DNA of 64,000 nucleotides from Gammaproteobacteria bacterium (GTDB taxonomy: Bacteria; Pseudomonadota; Gammaproteobacteria; Berkiellales; Berkiellaceae). Of the stretch, positions 45,754 to 54,210 are shown in pieces. Position 1 is the stretch's first letter; every line of letters starts with the position of its first letter. Made by a program: the position numbers and the translations under genes. Under the pieces are notes generated by a model. The model saw only the letters and a program-made list of their open reading frames with translations. It had not been told where the DNA came from and did no database searches. Location: the NCBI GenBank assembly GCA_016191245.1, contig JACPOY010000021.1:1-64000 (forward strand), read 5' to 3'.

Positions 45754-46923
45754 ATGCATAACGATATCATCTTTTCTATCTTTCTTATCTTCTGTGGTGC
45801 AGCTTTTTTAGCCACACTTGCGTTGTTTACGCGCCAATCATTGTTGGTTGCCTACATAATTCTTGGAATGATAATCGGTCCAGGGGGGATGAAACTCATT
45901 TCCGATCCTGTCGTACTTAAAGATGTTGGTGATATCGGCATCATTTTTCTATTGTTTCTTTTAGGGCTAAATTTGCAGCCTCAGAATTTATTGAAACTCC
46001 TTCGTCAAACCACGGTGATCACTTTATTAAGTTCCTTAGTATTCGCTTTGGTAGGGTATTCTGTCGCCATTGTTGCTCATTTTTCCCAAATGGATGCCAT
46101 GATTGTCGGCACAGCGATGATGTTTTCAAGTACCATTATTGGGTTAAAGCTCTTACCTACGACTGTACTGCATCATCAACGTATTGGTGAAATCGTCATC
46201 AGTATTTTGCTTCTCCAAGATATCATTGCAATTTTCACTTTGTTGTTACTACATGGCGCAGGTGAAGATGGTAGATTAAGTTTATTGGAATTGGGGCGTG
46301 TTGCCTTAGCATTACCTGGATTGGTTTTGTTTGCATTTCTTTTTGAGCGCGTTGTTCTAATAAAAATTATTCAACGCTTTAGTCGTATTCACGAATATAT
46401 GTTTTTAGTAGCGATAGGTTGGTGTTTAGGATTGGGGCAACTTGCAGAATTTATGAAGTTGTCTTTTGAGATAGGGGCTTTTATTGCCGGAATTTCTATC
46501 GCACAAAGCCCAATATCAAGATTTATTGCCGAAAGCTTGCGCCCCCTAAGAGATTTCTTCCTTATTTTATTTTTCTTTTCTCTTGGGGCAAAACTCGACA
46601 TATTGATTCTTTCTCAAATATGGGTATGGGCACTTGCTCTTGCCTCTTTAATGCTCATTGTGAAACCAATCGTTTTTCGGCCTTTACTTGCTAATATTGC
46701 ACCCACTAAATCGGCAGCCTGGGAAGTAGGGGTTCGGATTGGTCAAATCAGTGAATTTTCATTATTAGTTGGTTACACTGCAGAAAAAAATGCATTAATT
46801 AGTCAATCGGCATATTCTTTAATTCAAATTTCTACCATCATTACTTTTATGGTCTCATCCTATTGGATAGTCAATTGTTACCCAACTCCAATTGCCGTGT
46901 CTGAAAGGTTACGCCGTGATTAA
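45754..46923 (+). CDS. Monovalent cation:proton antiporter, CPA2 family (KefB-like membrane domain only)
   Basis: 389 residues with 12-13 hydrophobic helices. Family features are clear: LVAYIILGMIIGPGG, GDIGIIFLLFLLGLNL, SSTIIGLKLL, LLLQDIIAI and FEIGAFIAGISIAQSP. It exchanges K+ or Na+ for H+ across the inner membrane. KefB/KefC have an extra cytosolic TrkA-N/RCK domain of about 200 residues; this protein ends right after the membrane domain, so regulation by NAD or glutathione adducts is not expected. AGG lies 6 nt before the start. Confidence 0.85.
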   Translation: MHNDIIFSIFLIFCGAAFLATLALFTRQSLLVAYIILGMIIGPGGMKLISDPVVLKDVGDIGIIFLLFLLGLNLQPQNLLKLLRQTTVITLLSSLVFALVGYSVAIVAHFSQMDAMIVGTAMMFSSTIIGLKLLPTTVLHHQRIGEIVISILLLQDIIAIFTLLLLHGAGEDGRLSLLELGRVALALPGLVLFAFLFERVVLIKIIQRFSRIHEYMFLVAIGWCLGLGQLAEFMKLSFEIGAFIAGISIAQSPISRFIAESLRPLRDFFLILFFFSLGAKLDILILSQIWVWALALASLMLIVKPIVFRPLLANIAPTKSAAWEVGVRIGQISEFSLLVGYTAEKNALISQSAYSLIQISTIITFMVSSYWIVNCYPTPIAVSERLRRD

Positions 46924-47530
46924 AAAAGCATTTGTTATTACAGTTTTACTTCTAACAATTGCAAAAACATCTTTTGCTGGAACAAATGAAACCTTTGCTG
47001 AAGTTTTAGGCGTCTCTCTTCCTTATAAAATTGACTTGGAAAAAACCAAAGAGCAACTTTATCTAAATGGTCATGCAGTTGTTTCGATGTGGGGAAGCGA
47101 AGCTTATGTTGCGGCACTTTATACTAGTCATGTCGAAAAAAGAGCCGAAATGTTATTGATGAACGATGAACCAATTGCGATGCTTTTTTATTTCGTGCAA
47201 GACGATATCACAGCAGAAATGATAAGTGAAACTTTTACTGAGGCCATTTTAGTCAATAACGGTGGTTGGAATAATAAAAAATTAGATAGAACTCGTATTA
47301 TCGAATTAAAAGAAGCATTCAAAAAAACATTAAATGCCGGAGATGAATTAGCATTTTACTATTCCCCTCAAAATGGGGTGCTAATGCAAATTAATGGGCA
47401 TGATATAGCCTATTGGCCACATGCAAAATCATTTTTCAATATGCTGCTTCGAATGTGGGTCGGGCCATATCCACCCTCTCGTTCATTTAAACGCGCTATC
47501 TTGAATTTTCCAATAAAGAAAAGTCAGTGA
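46916..47530 (+). CDS. Exported chalcone-isomerase-like protein
   Basis: 204 residues starting at GTG 46916, which has AAAGG eight bases upstream and overlaps the end of the antiporter gene by 8 nt. A signal peptide (KKAFVITVLLLTIAKTSFAG) precedes a Chalcone_3-type domain: LYLNGHAVVSMWGSEAYVAALY, LNAGDELAFYYSPQNGVLMQING and a C-terminal RMWVGPYPPSRSFKRAIL. This periplasmic family has the chalcone isomerase fold but an unknown bacterial role. Translational coupling with the antiporter is suggested by the overlap. Confidence 0.8.
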   Translation: MIKKAFVITVLLLTIAKTSFAGTNETFAEVLGVSLPYKIDLEKTKEQLYLNGHAVVSMWGSEAYVAALYTSHVEKRAEMLLMNDEPIAMLFYFVQDDITAEMISETFTEAILVNNGGWNNKKLDRTRIIELKEAFKKTLNAGDELAFYYSPQNGVLMQINGHDIAYWPHAKSFFNMLLRMWVGPYPPSRSFKRAILNFPIKKSQ

Positions 47531-47583
47531 AGTTCAAGAAAAAATCCCCCGCCGACTTAATTTTTGTGTCTTGAACTCTTGCT

Positions 47584-47708
47584 CCTTCTCCCCTTGCGGG
47601 AGAAGGTGGGGATGAGGGGTGTCAAAGAAATCTTATTTGATATAAGACGTAAATTCGAGACAGATTAATGTACCCCTCACCCTAACCCTCTCCCGCAAGG
47701 GGAGAGGG
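47584..47708. repeat. Long imperfect inverted repeat (GGGAGAGGG/CCCGCAAGGGGAG type), copy 1
   Basis: Two 37-bp arms (47584-47620 and 47672-47708) are inverted copies with few mismatches, each containing CTCCCCTTGCGGGAGA and its complement, with a 51-bp spacer. The same unit occurs at 54101-54189. The composition is unlike the AT-rich surroundings. It is a dispersed non-coding element lying between convergent genes; no open frame or transposase is present. Confidence 0.75.
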
Positions 47709-47735
47709 GATTAGAGGAAAAGCACAGATTTCCCC

Positions 47736-47765
47736 AAAAAAAAGGGCGCCATTGGCGCCCTTTTT
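47736..47765. terminator. Bidirectional intrinsic terminator
   Basis: GGGCGCC / GGCGCCC stem (47744-47750, 47754-47760) with a 3-nt loop, flanked by an A-run on the left and five T on the right. It serves both the plus-strand chalcone-isomerase-like gene and the minus-strand FKBP gene. Confidence 0.85.
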
Positions 47766-47778
47766 GATGAGAAGAGAA

Positions 47779-48546
47779 TTAACCCTTCTTATTTTTACTT
47801 TCTACTTTACCTTGTTTTTCAGCAGACTTATCTTTATTTTCTGGTTTCTCTACTGACAGTAGTTCAACTTCGAAAATCAACGCTGAATTTGGCCCAATGA
47901 TTTGACCAACACCATGTTCACCATAAGCTAATTTTGAAGGGATAAAGAGTTCCCATTTAGCACCTGGCTTCATTAATTGTAATGCTTCTGTCCAGCCTGG
48001 AATAACGCCATTCACAGCAAATTTTACAGGTTCGCCACGATTGTAAGAACTATCAAATTCTGTACCATCGATTAATTTGCCACGATAATGTGTGGTAACG
48101 ACATCAGTTGCTTTTGGAGATTCGCCTTTACCATCTTTAATAATGCGGTATTCAAGACCACTTGGTAATGTAACAATATCTTTCTTCTTTTTATTATCTT
48201 CTAAAAACTTTTGACCAGCGGCTAAGTTTTTTGCTGCGGCGTCTTTCATTTCTGCTTTCTGCTTCTCTAACATTTCGGTTTGTAGTGCCATTAAAGTTTG
48301 ACGAATTTCGTCTTCAGTCATTAGTGTTGATTTATCTGCTTGACCATCTTTGAAACCTAAAAGGAAAGGTTCAGGATTAATGTCGATTTTTTGTTTAAGA
48401 ATGCTTTTACCAACATCAACGCCAATGCTATAACTGATTTTATCTTTTTTATCTTTGAGTTGAGCGCCTTGATCTCCTGCCGCCCAAACATTTTGAACTA
48501 ATAAACAAATACTTGCCGTAGTCAAGGCAGCAATTGCACGTTTCAT
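47779..48546 (-). CDS. Exported FKBP-type peptidyl-prolyl isomerase (Mip/FkpA-like)
   Basis: 255 residues from the ATG at 48546, preceded by AAAAGGATAGATCC. Signal peptide (MKRAIAALTTASICLLVQNVWA), then the helical dimerisation region (about 30-125, with KISYSIGVDVGKSILKQ), then the FKBP domain (about 128-230: GLEYRIIKDGKG, VTTHYRGKLIDGTEFDSSY, IPGWTEALQLMKPGAKWELFIPSKLAYGE, ALIFEVELLSV). It ends in a Lys/Glu-rich tail. The architecture is that of Legionella Mip and E. coli FkpA, a periplasmic or surface folding factor linked to intracellular infection in Legionella and Coxiella. Confidence 0.92.
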   Translation of the reverse strand: MKRAIAALTTASICLLVQNVWAAGDQGAQLKDKKDKISYSIGVDVGKSILKQKIDINPEPFLLGFKDGQADKSTLMTEDEIRQTLMALQTEMLEKQKAEMKDAAAKNLAAGQKFLEDNKKKKDIVTLPSGLEYRIIKDGKGESPKATDVVTTHYRGKLIDGTEFDSSYNRGEPVKFAVNGVIPGWTEALQLMKPGAKWELFIPSKLAYGEHGVGQIIGPNSALIFEVELLSVEKPENKDKSAEKQGKVESKNKKG

Positions 48547-48592
48547 GGATCTATCCTTTTTATCAACGGTTGGGAAACAGAACAACACTATA

Positions 48593-49402
48593 TCAAAATT
48601 TTGATTCCATTCCTAAAAATATTCCATTATCTAAAGGACTTAAATTTATTGTATAAAGTTGTGGTTTTTTACTAACTATGTCATTACGCCAAACTATTTG
48701 TGTAGCATTAAAGGCTAGCCACCAACCAAGCCAAACTTGAGATAAATAGTGTTTATCGTTATTGATTCTTGCTAAGCCTGGCAATATGGATAATGCATAG
48801 GCAGAAGTTTTGATAAGTGGATTAGTCGTTTGCTTCGCAAGATTTAACAAAGGTATTGCACCATAAAAAGCATGCCCACTTACTGCACGATGATATTCAA
48901 AAAAATGCCATTCTGGCGAGCCAGTTTGAGGGCGTCCCCCTCCAAGTAAATGAGCAAAAAAAAGTTGCTCAGGCGCACCAACAACAAGCGTTCTTAGTGA
49001 GTGATTGGCCCACTTTTCTAAGATAGATGCACCATCATGCTGGAAGTTCTGAGTGCTTATCCACATTGAGATAAGATAGATTGGCACTGCAACAGGGTAG
49101 GTAGCAACTTTGCTATAGTCATTGGTGACAATTGATACTTTGTCAGTAAAGTCACCTCTAATATTGTGCTGCCAATCATCTCTGAAATTGGGATCGATGG
49201 CACTGTTTGCCATCATTCCACCAACCCCCAAACCCAATGTTCTCTGAAAAATACCTTTCGGCTGATAGTAGTGTTCATAATCACAAAATATTTGATTTAA
49301 TAAAGGCTCATGGCCCAATTCAGCTTTGGCAACACTGATGGTTGCGAGTAAAATAAGTATCAAATTTCGAATATTAACCAAAATAAGTCGACCAAATAAC
49401 AT
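48593..49402 (-). CDS. Exported PAP2-superfamily protein
   Basis: 269 residues. Signal peptide (LILILLATISVAKA). The core SGHAFYGAIPLL and the later SILPGLARINNDKHYLSQVWLGWWLAF carry the PAP2 motifs SGH and R-x5-H-x3-(D/Q); the last catalytic Asp of the usual HxxxD appears as Gln (HYLSQ), which may lower phosphatase activity. Its substrate could be a lipid phosphate at the outer face of the inner membrane. Its start codon directly abuts that of ampG (CATATG), and no clear ribosome site is seen. Confidence 0.7.
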   Translation of the reverse strand: MLFGRLILVNIRNLILILLATISVAKAELGHEPLLNQIFCDYEHYYQPKGIFQRTLGLGVGGMMANSAIDPNFRDDWQHNIRGDFTDKVSIVTNDYSKVATYPVAVPIYLISMWISTQNFQHDGASILEKWANHSLRTLVVGAPEQLFFAHLLGGGRPQTGSPEWHFFEYHRAVSGHAFYGAIPLLNLAKQTTNPLIKTSAYALSILPGLARINNDKHYLSQVWLGWWLAFNATQIVWRNDIVSKKPQLYTINLSPLDNGIFLGMESKF

Positions 49403-50692
49403 ATGTTTAATAAACCCGAATGGCTAAGGTTATTATTTCAAAAACGGATGTTACTAATATTGGCACTGGGGTTTGTCTCCGGTCTACCGTTAGGATTAAG
49501 TGGTACAGCCCTACAAGCATGGTATGCCATAGATGGGGTGGATGTCGTTACTATTGGGTTTTTAGCATTAGTTGGCCAGCCATATGTTTACAAATTCATA
49601 TGGGCACCCTTGATGGATAAATGGCGTTTACCGTACCTTGGGCGAAGACGAGGTTGGATGCTGACCACGCAAATTGGTTTGATTGGTGTTTTATGTTTGA
49701 TGGCTATGATGGATCCAAAATCAGATCCTTATATGCTAGCTTTTATGGCCCTGTGTTTAGCCTTTTTGTCAGCGACACAAGATATTGCGATTGATGCTTA
49801 CCGGACTGAACTCCTGAAACCAGAAGAAAGAGGTATGGGTACCTCGATGGCTGTAAGCGGCTATCGAATAGCAATGTTAGTATCCGGCGGTCTTACCTTG
49901 ATCATTGCTGATTATGCAGGTTTTTCTGTTACTTATTTCATCATGGCGGCATTAATGGGAATTGGGATCTTGGCGACATTTTGGGCTAAAGAGCCACAAA
50001 ATTACCGTGAATCGCCACCCACTTTTATTGCCGCCTGTATTGAACCTTTTAAAGAATTTTTAACTCGTCGTCATGCGATTGGTTTATTAGCATTTATTGT
50101 TCTTTACAAATTAGGGGATGCCTTCGCTAGCACCCTAACGACTACCTTTTTGCTAAAAGGAGTTGGATTTACATTGAAAGATGTAGGACTCATCAATAAA
50201 ACTGGCGGGTTAGTTTCTACGCTTTTTGGTGTTTTTGTTGGTGGTGTGATGATGGTTAAAATGGGGCTTTTTCGCTCCTTGCTATGGTTTGGCATTATTC
50301 AGGCGCTGACAAATTTATTATTTTTTGCTTTATCGTTGATAGGGGCAAATTATCTCATGCTCATCATCACGGTTTGTTTGGAAAATTTTGGCGGAGGCCT
50401 TGGGACCGCTGCTTTCATGGCATTAGTGATGAGTTTATGTAACCCACGATTCACCGCAACACAGTTTGCATTAATTAGCGCTTTAGCGGCTGTGGGAAGA
50501 GTATTTGTGGGTCCTCTTGCCGGAATTCTAGTTGATAATGTCGGTTGGTCAGAGTTTTTCTTATGGACGGTAGTGTTTGCAATGCCAGGATTGATATTAT
50601 TAATTTGGCTCAAGTCTACTATTCAAGGATATGCAACCAGTCAGGAAGAGGCGGTTCAATCAGCAATAGCAGAAGCTAAAGCAAGTGCTTAA
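49403..50692 (+). CDS. ampG: Muropeptide permease AmpG
   Basis: 429 residues, 12 hydrophobic helices, MFS fold. The N-terminus LLFQKRMLLILALGFVSGLPLGLSGTALQAW and the loop YRTELLKPEERGMGTSMAVSGYRIAML match AmpG. It imports GlcNAc-anhydroMurNAc peptides from the periplasm for recycling, the substrates processed by AmpD (16534). The C-terminus ends in a short Ala/Glu-rich tail. Divergent from the PAP2 gene with no spacer, so its promoter must lie inside that gene. Confidence 0.9.
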   Translation: MFNKPEWLRLLFQKRMLLILALGFVSGLPLGLSGTALQAWYAIDGVDVVTIGFLALVGQPYVYKFIWAPLMDKWRLPYLGRRRGWMLTTQIGLIGVLCLMAMMDPKSDPYMLAFMALCLAFLSATQDIAIDAYRTELLKPEERGMGTSMAVSGYRIAMLVSGGLTLIIADYAGFSVTYFIMAALMGIGILATFWAKEPQNYRESPPTFIAACIEPFKEFLTRRHAIGLLAFIVLYKLGDAFASTLTTTFLLKGVGFTLKDVGLINKTGGLVSTLFGVFVGGVMMVKMGLFRSLLWFGIIQALTNLLFFALSLIGANYLMLIITVCLENFGGGLGTAAFMALVMSLCNPRFTATQFALISALAAVGRVFVGPLAGILVDNVGWSEFFLWTVVFAMPGLILLIWLKSTIQGYATSQEEAVQSAIAEAKASA

Positions 50693-50717
50693 TTTTTGAT
50701 TTTGTAGAGTAGTAAAA

Positions 50718-51761
50718 ATGGCTAGCAGTTTTAGCAAAAAGAAAGCATTTGTTTTCACATTATGTATTACGTTACTCACGACCCCACTCATTGGGAAAGT
50801 ATGTCAGCAAAATACATTGCAATATGATTTCCCACAAGTTCAAATTGGTATGGCAGAAAATAGTGATGGTCCCACAGGGATCACACTCTTTTACTTTCCT
50901 GAAGGGGCACAAGCGGCCATTGATGTACGCGGGGGTTCGGTAGGAACTTTTTTTACTCAAGAAAAAATGTTTCAAGGCGAAGCCTACATTGATGGAATTG
51001 CTTTTACAGGCGGCGGGATCCTAGGAATGGAAGCCATGACGGGCGCTATTTCAAGTTTATTTGCTAAAGAAAATAAAACGAGCTTTTCAAAAATGCCGTT
51101 GATTACAGGTGCAGTAATCTTTGATTTTACTCCGCGCAACAATGCAATTTACCCTGATAAAGCACTAGGCCAAAAAGCATTTGCTTCTTTACAAACAGGA
51201 CAATTTTTACAAGGTAAACATGGGGCAGGCATTAGTGCCACTGTTGGAAAGTTATTAGGTGATAGCTATGAAATTGCAGGTCAAGGCGGGGCGTTTGCAC
51301 AAATTGGACAAACCAAAATAGCCGTTTTTACCGTGGTGAATGCCATGGGCGTTATTCTTGATGAGCACGGCAACATTGTTTATGGTTCACCTCAGATGAC
51401 AAAAGAAGTATTATTGAAACATACCCAAGCACTATTACAACAAGAAAAAAAGCCTTTTAATCCTGGTGCTAAAAATACAACACTGACTGTTGTTATTATT
51501 AATGAAAAATTGGCCCCCCGACATTTACAACAGTTAGGTCGACAAGTGCATCATGCTTTGTCAGAAGTGATTTATCCTTATGCAACCATACTAGATGGTG
51601 ATGTATTGTATACAGTTTCAACGCGAACCCATGATAATTTTTATGCGCCAGGTGCAGATATTCAAACAGATTTAGATACCAGATTAATTTATTTAGGTAT
51701 GGTGGCAGGGGAGCTTGCGAAAAAAGCGGTTTGGTCAGCGGTGGGGTATGCCCCACATTGA
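50718..51761 (+). CDS. Exported P1/S58 family peptidase (DmpA/NylC-like)
   Basis: 347 residues with an N-terminal signal-like segment (AFVFTLCITLLTTPLIG). The core GMEAMTGAI, PLITGAVIFDF, GKHGAGISATVGK and NAMGVILDEHGNI matches the P1 (S58) N-terminal nucleophile family. The likely self-cleavage site is Asn253-Thr254 in KNTTLTVVIINEKL, making Thr254 the nucleophile as in NylC-type members rather than Ser as in DmpA. Such enzymes hydrolyse short peptides or amides. It follows ampG by 25 nt, so it may act on periplasmic peptides in the same unit. Its end overlaps the convergent EAL gene by 27 nt. Confidence 0.82.
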   Translation: MASSFSKKKAFVFTLCITLLTTPLIGKVCQQNTLQYDFPQVQIGMAENSDGPTGITLFYFPEGAQAAIDVRGGSVGTFFTQEKMFQGEAYIDGIAFTGGGILGMEAMTGAISSLFAKENKTSFSKMPLITGAVIFDFTPRNNAIYPDKALGQKAFASLQTGQFLQGKHGAGISATVGKLLGDSYEIAGQGGAFAQIGQTKIAVFTVVNAMGVILDEHGNIVYGSPQMTKEVLLKHTQALLQQEKKPFNPGAKNTTLTVVIINEKLAPRHLQQLGRQVHHALSEVIYPYATILDGDVLYTVSTRTHDNFYAPGADIQTDLDTRLIYLGMVAGELAKKAVWSAVGYAPH

Positions 51762-53267
51762 AGTCTTTAACCATTCTGTAAATTCTTTTAATGGTAATGG
51801 CTGGCTAAATAAATATCCTTGCCCTAAATCACAACCAAAATGCTTTAGCATTTTTAATGTATTTTCATCGTGAAGACCTTCTGCCACAATAGTCATGTCA
51901 ATGCCTTGACCAAGACGTATTGTAGATTTTACAATTTGTGCCACACGTTCTGATAAAATAATATCTTGAGTGAAAGATTTATCAATTTTTAATTCATTGA
52001 CGGGCAGTTTTTTTAAGTAGCTTAATGAAGAATACCCCGTACCAAAATCATCAATAGATAAGTTCACGCCGAGTTGTTTTAATTTTAGTGTTGCGGCAAT
52101 AGCAAGATCGGGTTCGCGCATAAATGCACTTTCCGTTATTTCTAATGTTATCCATGAAGGCGTGACTGCGTATTCCTTGAGAAGGCTTGCAACAAAACTC
52201 GGTAGCTCTTTATTCAAAAGATCTTTCACGGATAAATTAATAGAGATCCCAAGGGGGATATTTTCTTTATGCCACTTGCTGCATTGCATAATACTTTGTT
52301 CGAGTAACCATAAGGTTAATTTTTTAATATGGCCTGTTTCTTCAGCTAAAGGGATAAATTGATCAGGCGATAGAAATCCTTTCACGGGATGTTCCCATCT
52401 GATGAGCGCTTCAACCTGTTCAACATGACCTTTGGTTAAATGAACTTTGGGTTGATAAAACACATAGAATTCATTCTGTGTTATCCCTTCACGTAATTCA
52501 CTCATCAATGATAATTTATTTTGATGATGAGGATCTTTGCTTTGCTTGTAGATCTCACATCTTTCTGTTGAATATCTTGCTGCATAAAGCGCTAAATCTG
52601 CCCTTTGGATAAGTTGGGTTGCCTCTAAGCCATCTTGAGGGAAAAAACTTAATCCTATTAATATATCTAAATCAATTTGTACGGTATAAACACTAAAGGG
52701 GGTTGAAAAAATATCAAAAATGGCTTCTGCTTCTTTTCTATAATTGTCAGGTGTGATATCAGGAAGCAGTATAATGAAGACATTGCTTGCCAAGCGACCG
52801 ATAAATTCTCCTTGAGTTATCGAGTTTTTTAAGCGTTCAGCGACATGATTTAATAATCTATCTCCTACTTGATAACCTAACGCTTGATTAATTTGGGGGA
52901 ATCTATCTATCCCAATGGTCATTAGCGCCATTGGTTTTGGATCTTTCTGTACTGAAGATAAACGTTTTGTAAGATATTCAAAAAAATATATTCTGTTAGG
53001 CAAATTAGTAATAAGATCATGTTTGCTTTGAAAGATCAAAGATTGTTCATTTGTTTGCAACGTTTTTAGCATTTGATTGAAAATTGCTAGGCTGCCAATA
53101 ATAAGTAACAAAGTTGCACAAAGCGCAATAAGACTAAAGCTAAATATAGAAATGGGATGTTCGCTTTCAGTCATTAACCAATAAATGGCACACAGTGAAC
53201 CAATCTGAACAATAGTCAGTAAAAATACATAAGTTATGCTTATTTTGGTCTGAGATCTTAAGTTCAT
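51735..53267 (-). CDS. GGDEF-EAL membrane protein, probable c-di-GMP phosphodiesterase
   Basis: 510 residues. Two N-terminal transmembrane helices (about 11-31 and 43-63) without a large sensor domain. The GGDEF domain (about 80-240) is degenerate: the signature positions read ASNVF (160-164), so cyclase activity is not expected. The EAL domain (about 258-505) keeps EALIRWEHP (Glu286), EITES, DDFGTGYSSL, KIDKSF, AEG and QGYLFSQPLP, so phosphodiesterase activity is likely. It would lower c-di-GMP; the degenerate GGDEF may bind GTP as an allosteric site. Confidence 0.92.
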   Translation of the reverse strand: MNLRSQTKISITYVFLLTIVQIGSLCAIYWLMTESEHPISIFSFSLIALCATLLLIIGSLAIFNQMLKTLQTNEQSLIFQSKHDLITNLPNRIYFFEYLTKRLSSVQKDPKPMALMTIGIDRFPQINQALGYQVGDRLLNHVAERLKNSITQGEFIGRLASNVFIILLPDITPDNYRKEAEAIFDIFSTPFSVYTVQIDLDILIGLSFFPQDGLEATQLIQRADLALYAARYSTERCEIYKQSKDPHHQNKLSLMSELREGITQNEFYVFYQPKVHLTKGHVEQVEALIRWEHPVKGFLSPDQFIPLAEETGHIKKLTLWLLEQSIMQCSKWHKENIPLGISINLSVKDLLNKELPSFVASLLKEYAVTPSWITLEITESAFMREPDLAIAATLKLKQLGVNLSIDDFGTGYSSLSYLKKLPVNELKIDKSFTQDIILSERVAQIVKSTIRLGQGIDMTIVAEGLHDENTLKMLKHFGCDLGQGYLFSQPLPLKEFTEWLKTSMWGIPHR

Positions 53268-53504
53268 TAATAGAACTCTCTAGGATACATATATAAATAG
53301 TAGAGAATAATTTGCGAAATGACAGGATAAAATTCAGCATAATACTATGTTTGATAACTGAATATTGTAACTAAATTATTCATTTTGATTAATCTATCCG
53401 TTCATCCACACCATTCGTCTTGCACTGATTGCGCGCAAAATTCATTCGGTTACATTACGGCTTGTTGAATGTATTTTTTTTTTAACATCAAACGGGGAAT
53501 AAAA

Positions 53505-53773
53505 ATGAAAGAATTAACCATCAATGAAATTACACAAGTAAATGGTGCTGGCATACTGGGTGAACTCATCAATATTGTTTCAGGTGCAGCTCTTGGTTGT
53601 GCAACAGCATCTGTATTATTTAGTGGGTCAATGTTGCTTGGTTAGGAGTCGTTCCTCTTTCCTTGCCTTTGGCCGGTGCATTTATTGGCGGTTCAATTGG
53701 TGCCACTTTGTATAATATTGAATCTATTTCTTACGATCTTGCAACTGCAACTCATTCTGCTGTTTATAGCTAA
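53505..53773 (+). pseudogene. Bacteriocin-like small gene with double-glycine-type leader, frameshifted
   Basis: ATG at 53505 (GGGGA upstream) encodes 46 residues beginning MKELTINEITQVNGAG and ending at TAG 53643. The leader is nearly the same as that of the next gene (EI-x-QVNGAG). After the stop, the -1 frame stays open from 53624 to a TAA at 53771-53773 and encodes a Gly/Ala-rich stretch (PLAGAFIGGSIGAT) equal to the C-terminal half of the second gene's product in style. A single frameshift between 53624 and 53642 therefore splits a precursor of about 89 residues. Sequencing error, real decay, or a functional 46-residue peptide are all possible. Confidence 0.65.
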
Positions 53774-53795
53774 AACTTCAATCCAGGAGATTAAA

Positions 53796-54041
53796 ATGAA
53801 AACATTAACGATGACAGAAATTGAACAAGTCAATGGCGCAGGTTTAATTGATTTAGCGAATGTATGTGCAGGTAGTTTAGTAGGCGCTGCCGCCATGACG
53901 CAATTAGGCGCAGTGAACATTGGTTTAACTGGTGTGGTTGTTGCAGCTCCTTATCTAGCTATCGCTGGTGCCGTTTTAGGAGCAACTTTTGGTTATGCGA
54001 TTTCGCAATCTGCACAACCTCAAGCTTATTATTATTATTAA
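53796..54041 (+). CDS. Bacteriocin-like peptide precursor with VNGAG leader
   Basis: 81 residues from the ATG at 53796 (CAGGAGATTAAA upstream). Leader MKTLTMTEIEQVNGAG fits the double-glycine leader pattern (hydrophobic residues at fixed positions, cleavage after Gly-Ala or Ala-Gly). The mature part of about 65 residues is Gly/Ala-rich with GxxxG/AxxxG spacing (GSLVGAAAM, AIAGAVLGATFGYA) typical of membrane-inserting class IIb-like bacteriocins, and ends in a run of Tyr. No peptidase-ABC exporter or immunity gene is adjacent. A non-toxic secreted peptide is also possible. Confidence 0.65.
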   Translation: MKTLTMTEIEQVNGAGLIDLANVCAGSLVGAAAMTQLGAVNIGLTGVVVAAPYLAIAGAVLGATFGYAISQSAQPQAYYYY

Positions 54042-54100
54042 GAAATTCAACAGGGATGTATTTTATAAAAGAGAAGATTATAGGTTCTTTGAATCCTACC

Positions 54101-54189
54101 CCCTCTCCCCTTGCGGGAGAGGGTGGGGGTGAGGGGTTTTTAATTTCAAGAACCCCTCATCCTAGCCTTCTCCCGCAAGGGGAGAAGGG
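54101..54189. repeat. Long imperfect inverted repeat, copy 2
   Basis: Arms at 54101-54138 and 54151-54189 share CTCCCCTTGCGGGAGA and CTCCCGCAAGGGGAGA cores with copy 1 at 47584, but with a spacer of only 12 bp. It lies between the convergent bacteriocin-like gene and fumC, where its strong hairpin could also end transcription from both sides. Confidence 0.75.
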
Positions 54190-54210
54190 ACATGAGAGGA
54201 GAATCTGAGT

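Noticed and set aside
44100..45815. Longer TPR-methyltransferase frame starting at 45815
   Set aside because: The extra 59 residues overlap the divergent antiporter start and show no TPR pattern; the ATG at 45638 begins the conserved part.
53624..53645. Programmed -1 ribosomal frameshift in the first bacteriocin-like gene
   Set aside because: No X-XXY-YYZ slippery heptamer or obvious downstream structure; mutation or sequencing error is simpler.
47584..54189. Repeats at 47.6 and 54.1 kb as ends of one composite transposon
   Set aside because: Each copy is itself a full inverted repeat, the genes between are ordinary, and no transposase or target duplication is seen.
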